Assembly (NCBI GenBank): GCA_934717185.1
Contig: CAKUYQ010000013.1
Span: 1 to 64,000 of the forward strand
Direction: 5' to 3'
DNA length: 64,000 nt
Source of the DNA: an uncultured Bacteroidales bacterium
GTDB taxonomy: Bacteria; Bacteroidota; Bacteroidia; Bacteroidales; UBA932
Position numbers and translations under genes: made by a program. A model generated the notes under the pieces. That model saw only the letters and a program-made list of their open reading frames with translations. It did no database searches and was not told the DNA's origin. Positions 51,451-59,806 of the stretch are shown here, one piece after another. Within the stretch, counting starts at the first letter, position 1, and every line of letters begins with the position of its first letter.

Positions 51451-51792
51451 ATGGATATAAATTTAGAAAATATAAAGTCACAGATGAGAAAGGGGATGCT
51501 TGAATATTGTATTCTTTCTATTCTCAAAAACGGGGAGACTTATGCCTCCTCTCTCATAACCGAACTTAAAGAGGCAAAGATGATAGTTGTTGAGGGAACC
51601 TTGTATCCCCTGCTTACAAGATTAAAGAATCAGGGCTATCTTACCTACAGGTGGGAGGAGAGTAAACAGGGGCCTCCAAGAAAATATTACAGTCTAACGG
51701 AACAGGGTGATCTTGCGTTAGAAGCCATGGATAGTGCCTGGAAAGATGTTGAAGATTCTATAAACCTTATTAAGACAAAAAAACTGTTGTAA
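51451..51792 (+). CDS. PadR-family transcriptional regulator
   Basis: A 113-residue winged-helix repressor of the short PadR class: KGMLEYCILSILKNGETYASSLI, then VVEGTLYPLLTRLKNQGYLTYRWEESKQGPPRKYYSLTEQG. Its start is ATG 51451, preceded by AAGGAG; an in-frame TTG 33 bases earlier is not needed. Flanked by two PspC genes, it probably controls this operon, with the palindrome at 50622-50656 as its candidate site. Confidence 0.94.
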   Translation: MDINLENIKSQMRKGMLEYCILSILKNGETYASSLITELKEAKMIVVEGTLYPLLTRLKNQGYLTYRWEESKQGPPRKYYSLTEQGDLALEAMDSAWKDVEDSINLIKTKKLL

Positions 51793-51794
51793 CT

Positions 51795-53282
51795 ATGAAA
51801 GAGATAGAGAAGATAAGCATATCCGGCATTGCATTTACTCTTGAAACAGATGCTTTGGAACTGTTGAACAGCTATTTGGAGTCATTGAACAACTATTACA
51901 AGAATGTTGCAGGGAATGAAGAGATTGTTGCTGATGTTGAGGAACGTATAGCAGAGTTGCTCATAGAGAGAGGTGCAAGAGACAGAGTGGTAGATAGCGG
52001 AGATATACAGTGTATTGTTTCCATTCTTGGAACACCTGAGGAGCTGCAGGATGCTGATGGTGGTAAATCTACGCAGGCAAATAGAGCGCAGGATAAGGCA
52101 GATTCGGACGGAAACATAAAGAAGAGGCTTTATAGAGATCTTGGGAACAATGTTTTGGGCGGAGTATGTGCAGGATTGGCAAAATATGCAAATACATCAC
52201 CTATATGGATAAGAATAGTGTTGGTTGTGGCTGTCCTTTTTGGAAGCAGCGTATTCTTTGGGCATACGTTAGCCTCTATACTGATAATAGGATATATAGT
52301 CTTGTGGATAGCAGTGCCACCTGCAAAGACAGTGGCGCAGAGATGTTCAATGGATGGGATAGATCCCGGATTGGACGGAATAAGAGATTATAAATGGAAA
52401 AAAGGGAATAATATGGAGCATTCAGGGAATAGAGTTTTAAATGCGTTGGGCAGGACAATCTGCTTTATAGTTGGAACTGTTATGCTCCTTTCAGGTATAG
52501 GCGGCTTTATATGTGGAATTGTATTTCTGTTTGGAATAGACATATTTACAGGAATATCTGCTTATTCATTGGCGGATTATATAATGCCTGGTCCGGGTAT
52601 GTTGTTTTTTAAGATTATGGCAATGGGTGTATGGTTTATTCCTTGTATCGCCTTACTGTATGTTGGAAGTATGTTATGTTTCAATTTTAAGTCTCCTAAA
52701 TGGCGTCCCGGGCTTATACTGTTCATTTTGTGGATTGTCTGTATTGTGTCGTCCATCTCTTGGGGCATATCTAAAGCTACCCCTTTTATAAATCATTACG
52801 AAAATAAAATATGTACAAGTTTTGATAAACATTATGATACTTTATACGTTAACTTTGAGAAACCCAAATTGTCGGGAAGCGCCAAAATGTATATGAATGA
52901 CAGCAAATATGGAGAGGTAGATCTCTACTATGTTGATAAGGGCGAAAATGGTAGTGTGATTGCTTATTACCCGCGTTTTAGGATTAAAAGGGGCAGGAAT
53001 TACAGGCTTGACAATGGTGAACCGTGTGTGCCGTACGTTGGGGCAGAGAAGACATTCTTCTATGGTGCCACGTTGGCAGAGATGGCTTGGGATAAGGGCG
53101 AAAATGACCTTTGTACAATAAAGGACTCACTTTTAACAGTCTATCCTAAGGTTCTCTCAAAAGATGAGCCTTTTGACGGCAAACTTGCGTGGATTGAACT
53201 TGCTGTGCCGCGTAATACGGTGGTTATAATGCAGGAACCTAAAACGGTTGAATTTATTTCGCGCTACGAATACGATGATTAG
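51795..53282 (+). CDS. large PspC domain membrane protein
   Basis: A 495-residue protein. Its N-terminus (1-85) repeats the region of the shorter PspC protein (ISGIAFTLETDALELLNSYLESL, then VEERIAELLIERG). A PspC domain lies at about 115-180 (RLYRDLGNNVLGGVCAGLAKYANTSPIWIRIVLVVAVLFGSS). Additional transmembrane helices are at about 220-250, 265-300 and 312-330, and a C-terminal soluble domain of about 160 residues is probably periplasmic. It starts 2 bp after padR. A TTGTCGGGAAG copy (52869) encodes LSGS. Confidence 0.88.
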   Translation: MKEIEKISISGIAFTLETDALELLNSYLESLNNYYKNVAGNEEIVADVEERIAELLIERGARDRVVDSGDIQCIVSILGTPEELQDADGGKSTQANRAQDKADSDGNIKKRLYRDLGNNVLGGVCAGLAKYANTSPIWIRIVLVVAVLFGSSVFFGHTLASILIIGYIVLWIAVPPAKTVAQRCSMDGIDPGLDGIRDYKWKKGNNMEHSGNRVLNALGRTICFIVGTVMLLSGIGGFICGIVFLFGIDIFTGISAYSLADYIMPGPGMLFFKIMAMGVWFIPCIALLYVGSMLCFNFKSPKWRPGLILFILWIVCIVSSISWGISKATPFINHYENKICTSFDKHYDTLYVNFEKPKLSGSAKMYMNDSKYGEVDLYYVDKGENGSVIAYYPRFRIKRGRNYRLDNGEPCVPYVGAEKTFFYGATLAEMAWDKGENDLCTIKDSLLTVYPKVLSKDEPFDGKLAWIELAVPRNTVVIMQEPKTVEFISRYEYDD

Positions 53283-53314
53283 ATTATAGGTTATTATTTT
53301 TGAGTGATTAAAGA

Positions 53315-53346
53315 AAGGGGATGGCCTGCTTTTGGTCATCCCCTTA
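53315..53346. terminator. bidirectional terminator between pspC and kbl
   Basis: AAGGGGATGGCC and GGTCATCCCCTT pair around TGCTTTT between convergent genes. Confidence 0.8.
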
Positions 53347-53366
53347 ACGTTGTCTTAAAGACAAGA

Positions 53367-54557
53367 CTATTTTAACAAACCAAGCTCCTTGCCTACTTTG
53401 GTAAATGCGGCAATAGCTCTGTCCAAGTGCTCTTTTTCGTGACCTGCCGAAATCTGTACACGTATACGTGCAAGGTCTTTTGGTACAACAGGATAGTAGA
53501 ATCCTACTACGTATATTCCCTCTTCCAAAAGCCTTTCTGCCATCTTTTGTGAAAGTTTTGCATCGTAAAGCATAACTGCGCATATTGCAGACTGGGTAGG
53601 CTTAATGTCAAAACCTGCCTCTTTCATCTTGGCAACAAAGTACTCTGTATTTGCATGAAGTTTATCCTGCAGTTCATTGGTGCGAGACATCATATTGAAC
53701 ATCTCTATACCTGCAGCTGCAACCATTGGTGGGATAGAGTTGGAGAAAAGGTAAGGACGCGAACGCTGTCTGAGCATATCTATAATCTCCTTCTTGCCTG
53801 TTGTGAATCCGCCTATTGCACCGCCAAACGCTTTTCCAAGCGTACCTGTAAGGATCTCAATCTTTCCTCTTAGGTTAAACTGCTCTGTAGTTCCTCTTCC
53901 TGTCTTCCCGACAACACCTGCAGAGTGGGATTCGTCTACCATTACAAGAGCATCGTACTTTTGAGCCAACTCATAGATCTTGTTAAGAGGTGCAACGTTG
54001 CCGTCCATAGAGAAAACTCCGTCTGTTACTATGATTCTGTGTCTTTGTGCCTGAGCTTTCTTAAGGCACTCCTCCAGCTCCTCCATATTTGCGTTGGCAT
54101 AACGGTAGCGTTGTGCTTTGCAAAGTCTTACTCCGTCTATAATGGAGGCATGATTCAAAGCGTCTGATATAATTGCGTCCTCCTCGTTAAACAACGGCTC
54201 AAATACACCGCCGTTTGCGTCAAAGCAGGCAGCATACAAGATAGTGTCCTCTGTGCCGAAAAATTCTGCAATTTTCTTTTCCAACTCTTTGTGAAGATCC
54301 TGGGTTCCGCAGATGAACCTTACGCTCGACATTCCAAAGCCTCTCTCATCCAATGCTTTTTTTGCAGCATTGATAAGATCTTTATTATCAGATAATCCAA
54401 GGTAGTTATTTGCGCAGAAGTTAAGTACCTCTTTGCCGCTGCTAACCTTTATCTCTGCTTTCTGAGGGGTAACTATAATCCTCTCGTTCTTGTACAGACC
54501 TGCATCTTTTATAGATTGCAACTCATTTGCCAAATAAGACTGAAAATTCTTATACAT
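53367..54557 (-). CDS. kbl: glycine C-acetyltransferase
   Basis: A 396-residue PLP enzyme (2-amino-3-ketobutyrate CoA ligase), which cleaves 2-amino-3-oxobutanoate to glycine and acetyl-CoA in threonine breakdown. DESHSAGVVG and the PLP-lysine loop TGTLGKAFGGAIGG are typical, and the length matches. Closely related 8-amino-7-oxononanoate and serine palmitoyl transferases cannot be fully excluded, but FCANNYLGLSDNKDLI and YVVGFYYPVVPKDLARIRVQ favour Kbl. A motif copy (53906) encodes VVGKT. Confidence 0.93.
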   Translation of the reverse strand: MYKNFQSYLANELQSIKDAGLYKNERIIVTPQKAEIKVSSGKEVLNFCANNYLGLSDNKDLINAAKKALDERGFGMSSVRFICGTQDLHKELEKKIAEFFGTEDTILYAACFDANGGVFEPLFNEEDAIISDALNHASIIDGVRLCKAQRYRYANANMEELEECLKKAQAQRHRIIVTDGVFSMDGNVAPLNKIYELAQKYDALVMVDESHSAGVVGKTGRGTTEQFNLRGKIEILTGTLGKAFGGAIGGFTTGKKEIIDMLRQRSRPYLFSNSIPPMVAAAGIEMFNMMSRTNELQDKLHANTEYFVAKMKEAGFDIKPTQSAICAVMLYDAKLSQKMAERLLEEGIYVVGFYYPVVPKDLARIRVQISAGHEKEHLDRAIAAFTKVGKELGLLK

Positions 54558-54617
54558 AATTATTGTATTTTAATATTAGTTTCTAATACAGGAGTGGAAA
54601 ACATTATCCACAGCACG

Positions 54618-54625
54618 CAAATTTA
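54618..54625 (-). promoter_or_regulatory. -7 box of kbl
   Basis: Read on the minus strand, TAAATTTG matches TAnnTTTG exactly, 60 nt before the kbl start. Confidence 0.45.
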
Positions 54626-54709
54626 CATTAATATCCTTAAATAGATTATAAATTTTAATACTAATTGTATTATTTGTTATAAAGACATATTTTATACTGC
54701 ATTGTCTAT

Positions 54710-54805
54710 GTAATCTTAAAAAAATAACTTGGTAATCTTTTTCAAAAAGACATCTATCCTCAAAAATACTGCTAAATCTTTACCAACTTATTTTTTAACG
54801 CTTAC
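54710..54805. mobile_element. MITE copy C (96 bp)
   Basis: It starts GTAATCTTAAAAAAATAAC and ends TTTTTTAACGCTTAC, flanked by TAT on both sides (54707-54709 and 54806-54808). It is about 10 bp shorter in the middle than copies A and B. The different target triplet shows that this copy inserted independently. Confidence 0.87.
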
Positions 54806-54979
54806 TATATTAAAAATTTATGCTAATTTAGCACCTCCGTTTTATTATTACAGAACCAACTTATAATAGATTTGTTTGAAATTAGGGGAATAACAGATAT
54901 AGTTGTTTTATATGAAAGGTATAAGTTGGCTTTGTGACCGGTTTATACAGGTTTTATTAATTAAATAATAATATAAGTT

Positions 54980-55297
54980 ATGGCTATTGAACTAAACGAT
55001 GCTAATTTTAAAGAGGTTGTCCTTTCTGCGGACAAACCGGTTCTTGTTGATTTTTGGGCTACCTGGTGTGGACCATGTAAAATGATTGCTCCTATTGTAG
55101 ACGAGATTGCAAATGAGTATGAGGGTAAAGTTGTAGTCTGTAAATGTAATGTAGACGATGCAACTGATGTTCCTGTTGAATATCGTATAAGGAATATCCC
55201 TACTCTTCTTTTCTTCAAAGGGGGCGAGCTTAAGGACAAATTGGTTGGCGCAACTACTAAAGCTGCTATTGCAGAGAAGATTGACAAGTTGCTTTAA
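54980..55297 (+). CDS. trxA: thioredoxin
   Basis: A 105-residue thioredoxin with the active site WCGPC (Cys30 and Cys33) and the cis-proline loop NIPTLLFF. It reduces disulfides in cytosolic proteins. No signal peptide is present. A barrel gene follows 50 bp downstream. Confidence 0.96.
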   Translation: MAIELNDANFKEVVLSADKPVLVDFWATWCGPCKMIAPIVDEIANEYEGKVVVCKCNVDDATDVPVEYRIRNIPTLLFFKGGELKDKLVGATTKAAIAEKIDKLL

Positions 55298-55347
55298 TAT
55301 TAACCTTTTGTCAGGCAAATAAATATTAACCATTAGAATAGATTATC

Positions 55348-55965
55348 ATGAAGAGATTGTTGGCATTTGTAGCAGCACTGTTTATGCTTATCCCGTTGGT
55401 AAGTGCTCAGTCTGGTTTTGGTATTAAAGGAGGAATGAATTTTAATACTATGTCAGACATGAAACCAACAGATGGCGGACTAATTAATGTAAAGGCGCGT
55501 ACCGGTTATCATTTTGGTGTGATGTATAAGGCTAAATTGCCGTTAGGCTTTGCACTCCAACCCGAGTTACTCTATATTAACAAGAATAGTCGGATGGAAT
55601 TTGGTGAACATAATTCACAGGACTATCTGTCTCAAGACGCCAGACTTCATTATTTTCAGCTTCCTGTTGGTGTTCAGTGGGGGATTGATTTAGTTCTGTT
55701 CAGACCTTATCTTCAGTTTACACCATATATTGGCTATGCCATCTCTAAAGGTGGTATTTACAATAAGGTAAGTTGGGACGATCTTAACCGATTTGAATAT
55801 GGCTTTGGTCTTGGCGCCGGTATAGAGGTGTGGAAGGTACAGCTGTCTGGAAGATACAGCTGGGACCTTGGAAAGGTTAGTAATTTTGAGTGGCCTAAAT
55901 TGCGTAAAGAGGTTAAAAGAGAGAAAAACAGGGGCTTTGAGCTCTCTATAGGATTTCTTTTCTAA
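55348..55965 (+). CDS. small outer-membrane beta-barrel protein (PorT-like fold)
   Basis: A 205-residue protein with signal peptide (ends VSAQ) and an eight-stranded-barrel pattern: SGFGIKGGMNFNTM, YHFGVMYKAKLPLGFALQPELLYI, FQLPVGVQWGI and a final FELSIGFLF ending in Phe. This fits the OMP_b-brl_2 family; the specific role is unknown. It is placed between trxA and a polyprenyl synthase gene that starts 24 bp later. Confidence 0.82.
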   Translation: MKRLLAFVAALFMLIPLVSAQSGFGIKGGMNFNTMSDMKPTDGGLINVKARTGYHFGVMYKAKLPLGFALQPELLYINKNSRMEFGEHNSQDYLSQDARLHYFQLPVGVQWGIDLVLFRPYLQFTPYIGYAISKGGIYNKVSWDDLNRFEYGFGLGAGIEVWKVQLSGRYSWDLGKVSNFEWPKLRKEVKREKNRGFELSIGFLF

Positions 55966-55989
55966 AGAGTTAACTTAACAGGTGTAGCA

Positions 55990-57012
55990 GTGAACTTACA
56001 GGATATCATTGGGATTTTAGAGGATAACTGGGAAAACTACAGAAAAAGCTTTTTAAAGGGTTTGGAGAACGATAATCCTCTTTTACAGAGGATAAACAGA
56101 TATCTCTATGATAACGGGGGGAAACAGCTGAGGCCTGTTCTTTGCCTTTTGGCTGCACAGTCATGCGGAACTCCTAACGAAGTTTCGTGGAGATGTGCGG
56201 CTGTTTCTGAGATGATCCATACGGCAACTCTGCTGCATGACGATGTTGTAGATAACTCGGATACGCGCAGGGGAGCGCTTACCGTGAAGGCTTTTTTTAG
56301 CCCGGCGGCATCTGTCCTTACGGGTGATTTTTGGCTCTCGAGGGCTTTGTATATGCTAACCCAATCCGGGAGCAATATTTTAAACTGTTTTACTTTTGCG
56401 TTGGAAGAGCTTGCAGACGGGGAGCTTTTCCAGATGCAAAAGACAGATACTTTAGATATTTCGGAGGAGGATTACTATAAAATCATCTATAAGAAAACAG
56501 CATCTCTTTTTATTGCGGCACTTAAAAGTGCTGTTTTTTCTGTTAACGGTACAGATAATGAGTTGAAACTTATAACGGATTACGGTTATGAGCTTGGTGT
56601 TGCATTTCAGATAAGGGATGATATTTTTGATTACTCTCCGGCTTTGGACACGGGAAAACCGTATGGAGAGGATATAAGGGAGCGTAAGATAACATTGCCT
56701 CTTATAGAGGCGTTTAATGTTGCAGGTGCAGAAGATAGGCTAAAAGTTATAAATATGTTACTCTCAACATCTTCCGGTAATAAAGAGATAGAGGATAATC
56801 TTGTAAACAGTGTATTTTCATTTGTGGAGAGACATAACGGCATTGCTTCCGCCGAAAAAAAATTGGCGTGGCATTCTATAAAAGCTGTAGGCCTTGTCAA
56901 TTCGTTGCAGGCGGAATTGGAGCGGAGATTGGGCTCTCTCCGGGCTGCTCAGATTGAGGCGTTGGAGGCGCTTAGGGTGTTAGCTGTGTTTGTCGGGAAG
57001 CGTAAAAGTTAA
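55990..57012 (+). CDS. polyprenyl synthetase
   Basis: A 340-residue trans-isoprenyl diphosphate synthase. The first Asp-rich motif is in LLHDDVVDNSDTRRG and the second in QIRDDIFDY, followed by GKPYGEDIRERKITLPLIEA. It probably makes the long chain of menaquinone, or an intermediate chain length; product length cannot be read from the sequence. It starts with GTG (55990) before NLQDIIG. A TTGTCGGGAAG copy near its end (56990) encodes VGKR. Confidence 0.92.
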   Translation: MNLQDIIGILEDNWENYRKSFLKGLENDNPLLQRINRYLYDNGGKQLRPVLCLLAAQSCGTPNEVSWRCAAVSEMIHTATLLHDDVVDNSDTRRGALTVKAFFSPAASVLTGDFWLSRALYMLTQSGSNILNCFTFALEELADGELFQMQKTDTLDISEEDYYKIIYKKTASLFIAALKSAVFSVNGTDNELKLITDYGYELGVAFQIRDDIFDYSPALDTGKPYGEDIRERKITLPLIEAFNVAGAEDRLKVINMLLSTSSGNKEIEDNLVNSVFSFVERHNGIASAEKKLAWHSIKAVGLVNSLQAELERRLGSLRAAQIEALEALRVLAVFVGKRKS

Positions 57013-57041
57013 AAACTTGCATAGAAATATTGACAGACATG

Positions 57042-57809
57042 CTATGCACCTTTGTTTTTTAGAACGTTTTCACGCCCTTTGGATTCCTCCCTCTCCCAAA
57101 ATTCTTCATCCCATTGCGGTTCTACAGCCACCTTTCCTCCGGTTGCAAATCTTATGTATGTTATTGCAAGGCCGTTTTTAAGGTAATGCGCTTCGTAGAA
57201 GGTCTTTATGGACAATATACTGTTATTGCCGTCTGTAACCAAGTTTTTGTATATGTTGTTGTCGCAAACTTCAACTTTAAAATTGTTGGCCATGCAGAGG
57301 GCTTTTGTGTATTCGTGTAGAAATCTGCTGTCTGTCTTTAGGTTAATTGATCCGCTATGGCTTAGAATATTGTTGTAGTGATTAAGGAACATGCTGCCTG
57401 TAAGCCTTTTGCGGGCTTTCTTTATTTGAGGGTCGGGGAATGTTATCCAGATCTCGTCTATCTCTTCCGGTGCAAACAGACTCTCTATAAAATCTATTCT
57501 TGTCCTAATGAACGCAACATTGGGCATGCTGTTTTCGGTTGCGTATTTTGCCCCTTTCCAGAGCCTTGCCCCTTTTATATCTATACCTATAAAGTTCTTT
57601 TTAGGGTAGAGTTTTGCTAATTCTATAGTGTACTCCCCTTTCCCGCATCCGAGTTCAAGAACTATTGGATTACTGTTTTTAAAGAAGCTGCTGTTCCATC
57701 TGCCTTTTAGCTCAAAGTCTTTAAACAATACATCGTCTGTTGACGGCTGTATAAGGCATTTGAATCCTTCGTTTTCTCTAAATTTTCTTAATTTATCTTT
57801 GCTGCTCAT
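57042..57809 (-). CDS. trmB: tRNA (guanine(46)-N7)-methyltransferase
   Basis: A 255-residue TrmB that methylates G46 in the tRNA variable loop. The SAM motif LELGCGKGEYTIELA, IGIDIKGARLWKGAK and the WITFPDPQIKKARKRLTG signature are all present. The start overlaps the end of gldH by 4 bp. It is the last gene of a minus-strand run that also includes ricT and holB. Confidence 0.95.
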   Translation of the reverse strand: MSSKDKLRKFRENEGFKCLIQPSTDDVLFKDFELKGRWNSSFFKNSNPIVLELGCGKGEYTIELAKLYPKKNFIGIDIKGARLWKGAKYATENSMPNVAFIRTRIDFIESLFAPEEIDEIWITFPDPQIKKARKRLTGSMFLNHYNNILSHSGSINLKTDSRFLHEYTKALCMANNFKVEVCDNNIYKNLVTDGNNSILSIKTFYEAHYLKNGLAITYIRFATGGKVAVEPQWDEEFWEREESKGRENVLKNKGA

Positions 57810-58309
57810 ATCCTATATTCTGTTATGTACACCCCTATGCCGGCTATGTATTTGTATAAATTTCTATTGTTTATGGCCTTGCATTTGTCTATCTTTATCT
57901 CCCAGCTTCCGCACTCCATATTATTTATGTTTGTGGCATAGGGGATCTCCATCTCTATAATTCCATTGTTTCTTCTCTGTTTTACGCTTTTGTCTGCCAT
58001 TAATGCGGGAACTTTTAATGTGTCTGAATATAGATTGTTCTCAGGACTATGGAACGTGAGCGCAAAATATAGTGTGTCATCCTCTTTGTAGTTGTATGTT
58101 TCAACCAATTGTAGTGTAAATACAAGACTAAGGCCCGGAGAATCTGCTTCCGCTGCGTCTAATTTGAATACTAAGGAGCTGTTTTTGTACCACCCTTCTG
58201 CAGGGCTGAAGGCAATAAAGGCAGAGCCGTTCACCGGTTTCTGTACGTTGCAAGACAGCAATGCAGCAGATACTATGAGGTATATGATGGATAGTGCCTT
58301 TTTTGCCAT
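57806..58309 (-). CDS. gldH: gliding motility lipoprotein GldH
   Basis: A 167-residue lipoprotein with lipobox LLSCN (Cys20). The body matches GldH of Bacteroidota (FIAFSPAEGWYKNSSLVFKLD, and MECGSWEIKIDKCKA near the end). In non-gliding Bacteroidales GldH persists with an unclear role. The usual neighbour RicT is 34 bp upstream, which supports the call. Confidence 0.87.
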   Translation of the reverse strand: MAKKALSIIYLIVSAALLSCNVQKPVNGSAFIAFSPAEGWYKNSSLVFKLDAAEADSPGLSLVFTLQLVETYNYKEDDTLYFALTFHSPENNLYSDTLKVPALMADKSVKQRRNNGIIEMEIPYATNINNMECGSWEIKIDKCKAINNRNLYKYIAGIGVYITEYRI

Positions 58310-58343
58310 TGTATAAATGTTATCTGTTTTGCCCTATAGATAG

Positions 58344-59783
58344 CTATTGGTTTATTTTGCCCGTTCCGCTATTCTCCTTGCTTTCCCTGCCCTCTCTTTG
58401 AGATCTGCTGCGATTACCGCTCCGCCTGTTGTTTGCTCCGCGATTCTGCTGCCTGTTGCTATTCATCTCCTTGCCATCTCTCGCCTCTTTAGTCTCTTTT
58501 GACGCTCTCTGTTCTCTTGGTTCTGCAGTTCCCTTTGGTCCTTTAGGTTCTTTAGTGGCTTTAGGTTCTTTAGGTTCTTTAGGTTCTGCAGTAGTGTTGT
58601 TGCCTGTTGCCTCCTTACTATTGGCCCTTGAGCTCTGCTCTCTCTGTGCCCTCTTTCTCTTTTTGTTTCTCTCTTTACTGTTGTCGAAGCGCGAAATGCT
58701 GTCCTCTCCAACAGCACTAAGAAACTCTCCTACTTTCTCTTTCTGCTCTTCCAAGATAGAAGGTGCTTTTATTCCACGTTTGTTAAGCGAAATAATCTCC
58801 TTTACCGCACCTGCTTTTAACGGACGCAGATTAATCATGCTTCCCTGAGTATATGAGAACCACATCATACCTTTTAGAATATCTGTTTTCATTAAGTAGG
58901 CGTCTCCATCTTCGAGGTGAAGCGGCTCAACAACTTTAGGCAGGTCGGCATAGGCATCAACATAAACAGATGCTTCATAGTTTATACAGCATTTGAGCTT
59001 TCCGCATTGCCCGGCAAGTTTTTGCGGGTTAAGTGACAGATCCTGACTCCTTGCTGCCTGTGTTGTTATAGACTTAAAGTTGTTCATGTATCTCGAACAG
59101 CACAGAGCTTGCCCGCATACGCCAATACCACCAATCAAGCCGGCCTCCTGTCTGGCTCCAATCTGTTTCATCTCTATGCGAATCCTAAACTCCTCTGCAA
59201 AATTCTTTATGAGTTGTCTAAAATCAACTCTCTCGTCTGCAATGTAGTAGAATATGGCTTTAGAACCATCTCCCTGAAACTCAACATCTCCTATCTTCAT
59301 GTTAAGCCCAAGTTCTGCAGCCATCTGCCGAGAGCGTATCATTGTTGAATGTTCACGAGCTATGGCATCCTGCCATTTTTCTATGTCTGCAGGCCTTGCC
59401 TTGCGGTATATTTTTCTGAATTCGTATGTTTTGGGATCTATGCGATCTCTTTTCAACTGGTTGAATATCATGGCGCTGTCTATGGTTACAATACCAAGGT
59501 CATAACCTGTTTGAGCCTCTACCACAACAAAGTCTCCGGCGCGGAGCATCTGTCCCGAAGTATTTTTGAATATAAGTTTGCGGGTGTTCTTGAACCTTAC
59601 CTCAAACAGATCTTTAAGATCTTCTATGGGAACATCGTTCAACCAGTCAAAAACACTTAATTTGCAGCAACTTCTATTGTATTGGAAGCAGTTCCCCCCT
59701 CCACATGCCATATTATCGCATAAATTGTCGGGAAGCTTCTCACAACCTCTCTGACAATCATATTCTTTAATGTTATTTTCCAT
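58344..59783 (-). CDS. ricT: PSP1-domain protein RicT
   Basis: A 479-residue RicT-like protein. It has an N-terminal Cys-rich start (residues 10-40, with C10, C14, C22 and CGGGNC), a PSP1 domain (about 50-280), and the Fe-S-type cysteines GVCGQALCCSRYM and CGKLKCCINYE. The last 110 residues are a disordered Lys/Glu/Pro tail with repeats of the EPKEPKAT kind. RicT takes part in a Ric complex that affects mRNA processing in Bacillus; the role in Bacteroidota is not known. A TTGTCGGGAAG copy (59725) encodes LPDN. Confidence 0.9.
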   Translation of the reverse strand: MENNIKEYDCQRGCEKLPDNLCDNMACGGGNCFQYNRSCCKLSVFDWLNDVPIEDLKDLFEVRFKNTRKLIFKNTSGQMLRAGDFVVVEAQTGYDLGIVTIDSAMIFNQLKRDRIDPKTYEFRKIYRKARPADIEKWQDAIAREHSTMIRSRQMAAELGLNMKIGDVEFQGDGSKAIFYYIADERVDFRQLIKNFAEEFRIRIEMKQIGARQEAGLIGGIGVCGQALCCSRYMNNFKSITTQAARSQDLSLNPQKLAGQCGKLKCCINYEASVYVDAYADLPKVVEPLHLEDGDAYLMKTDILKGMMWFSYTQGSMINLRPLKAGAVKEIISLNKRGIKAPSILEEQKEKVGEFLSAVGEDSISRFDNSKERNKKRKRAQREQSSRANSKEATGNNTTAEPKEPKEPKATKEPKGPKGTAEPREQRASKETKEARDGKEMNSNRQQNRGANNRRSGNRSRSQREGRESKENSGTGKINQ

Positions 59784-59806
59784 CCCTTCTATAAATATAT
59801 GTTAAT

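Larger units (their letters stand above)
54558..54979. other. kbl-trxA intergenic region
   Basis: A 422-bp region between divergent genes. It holds a -7 box for kbl (TAAATTTG on the minus strand, 54618-54625) and MITE copy C (54710-54805). A weak TAATTTAG near 54825 might serve trxA. No open frame or RNA gene is seen. Confidence 0.5.

Noticed and set aside
58429..58848. 139-codon plus-strand frame opposite ricT
   Set aside because: It is the mirror image of the Lys/Glu/Pro-rich RicT tail; its Leu/Ser-rich composition follows from the complementary codons.
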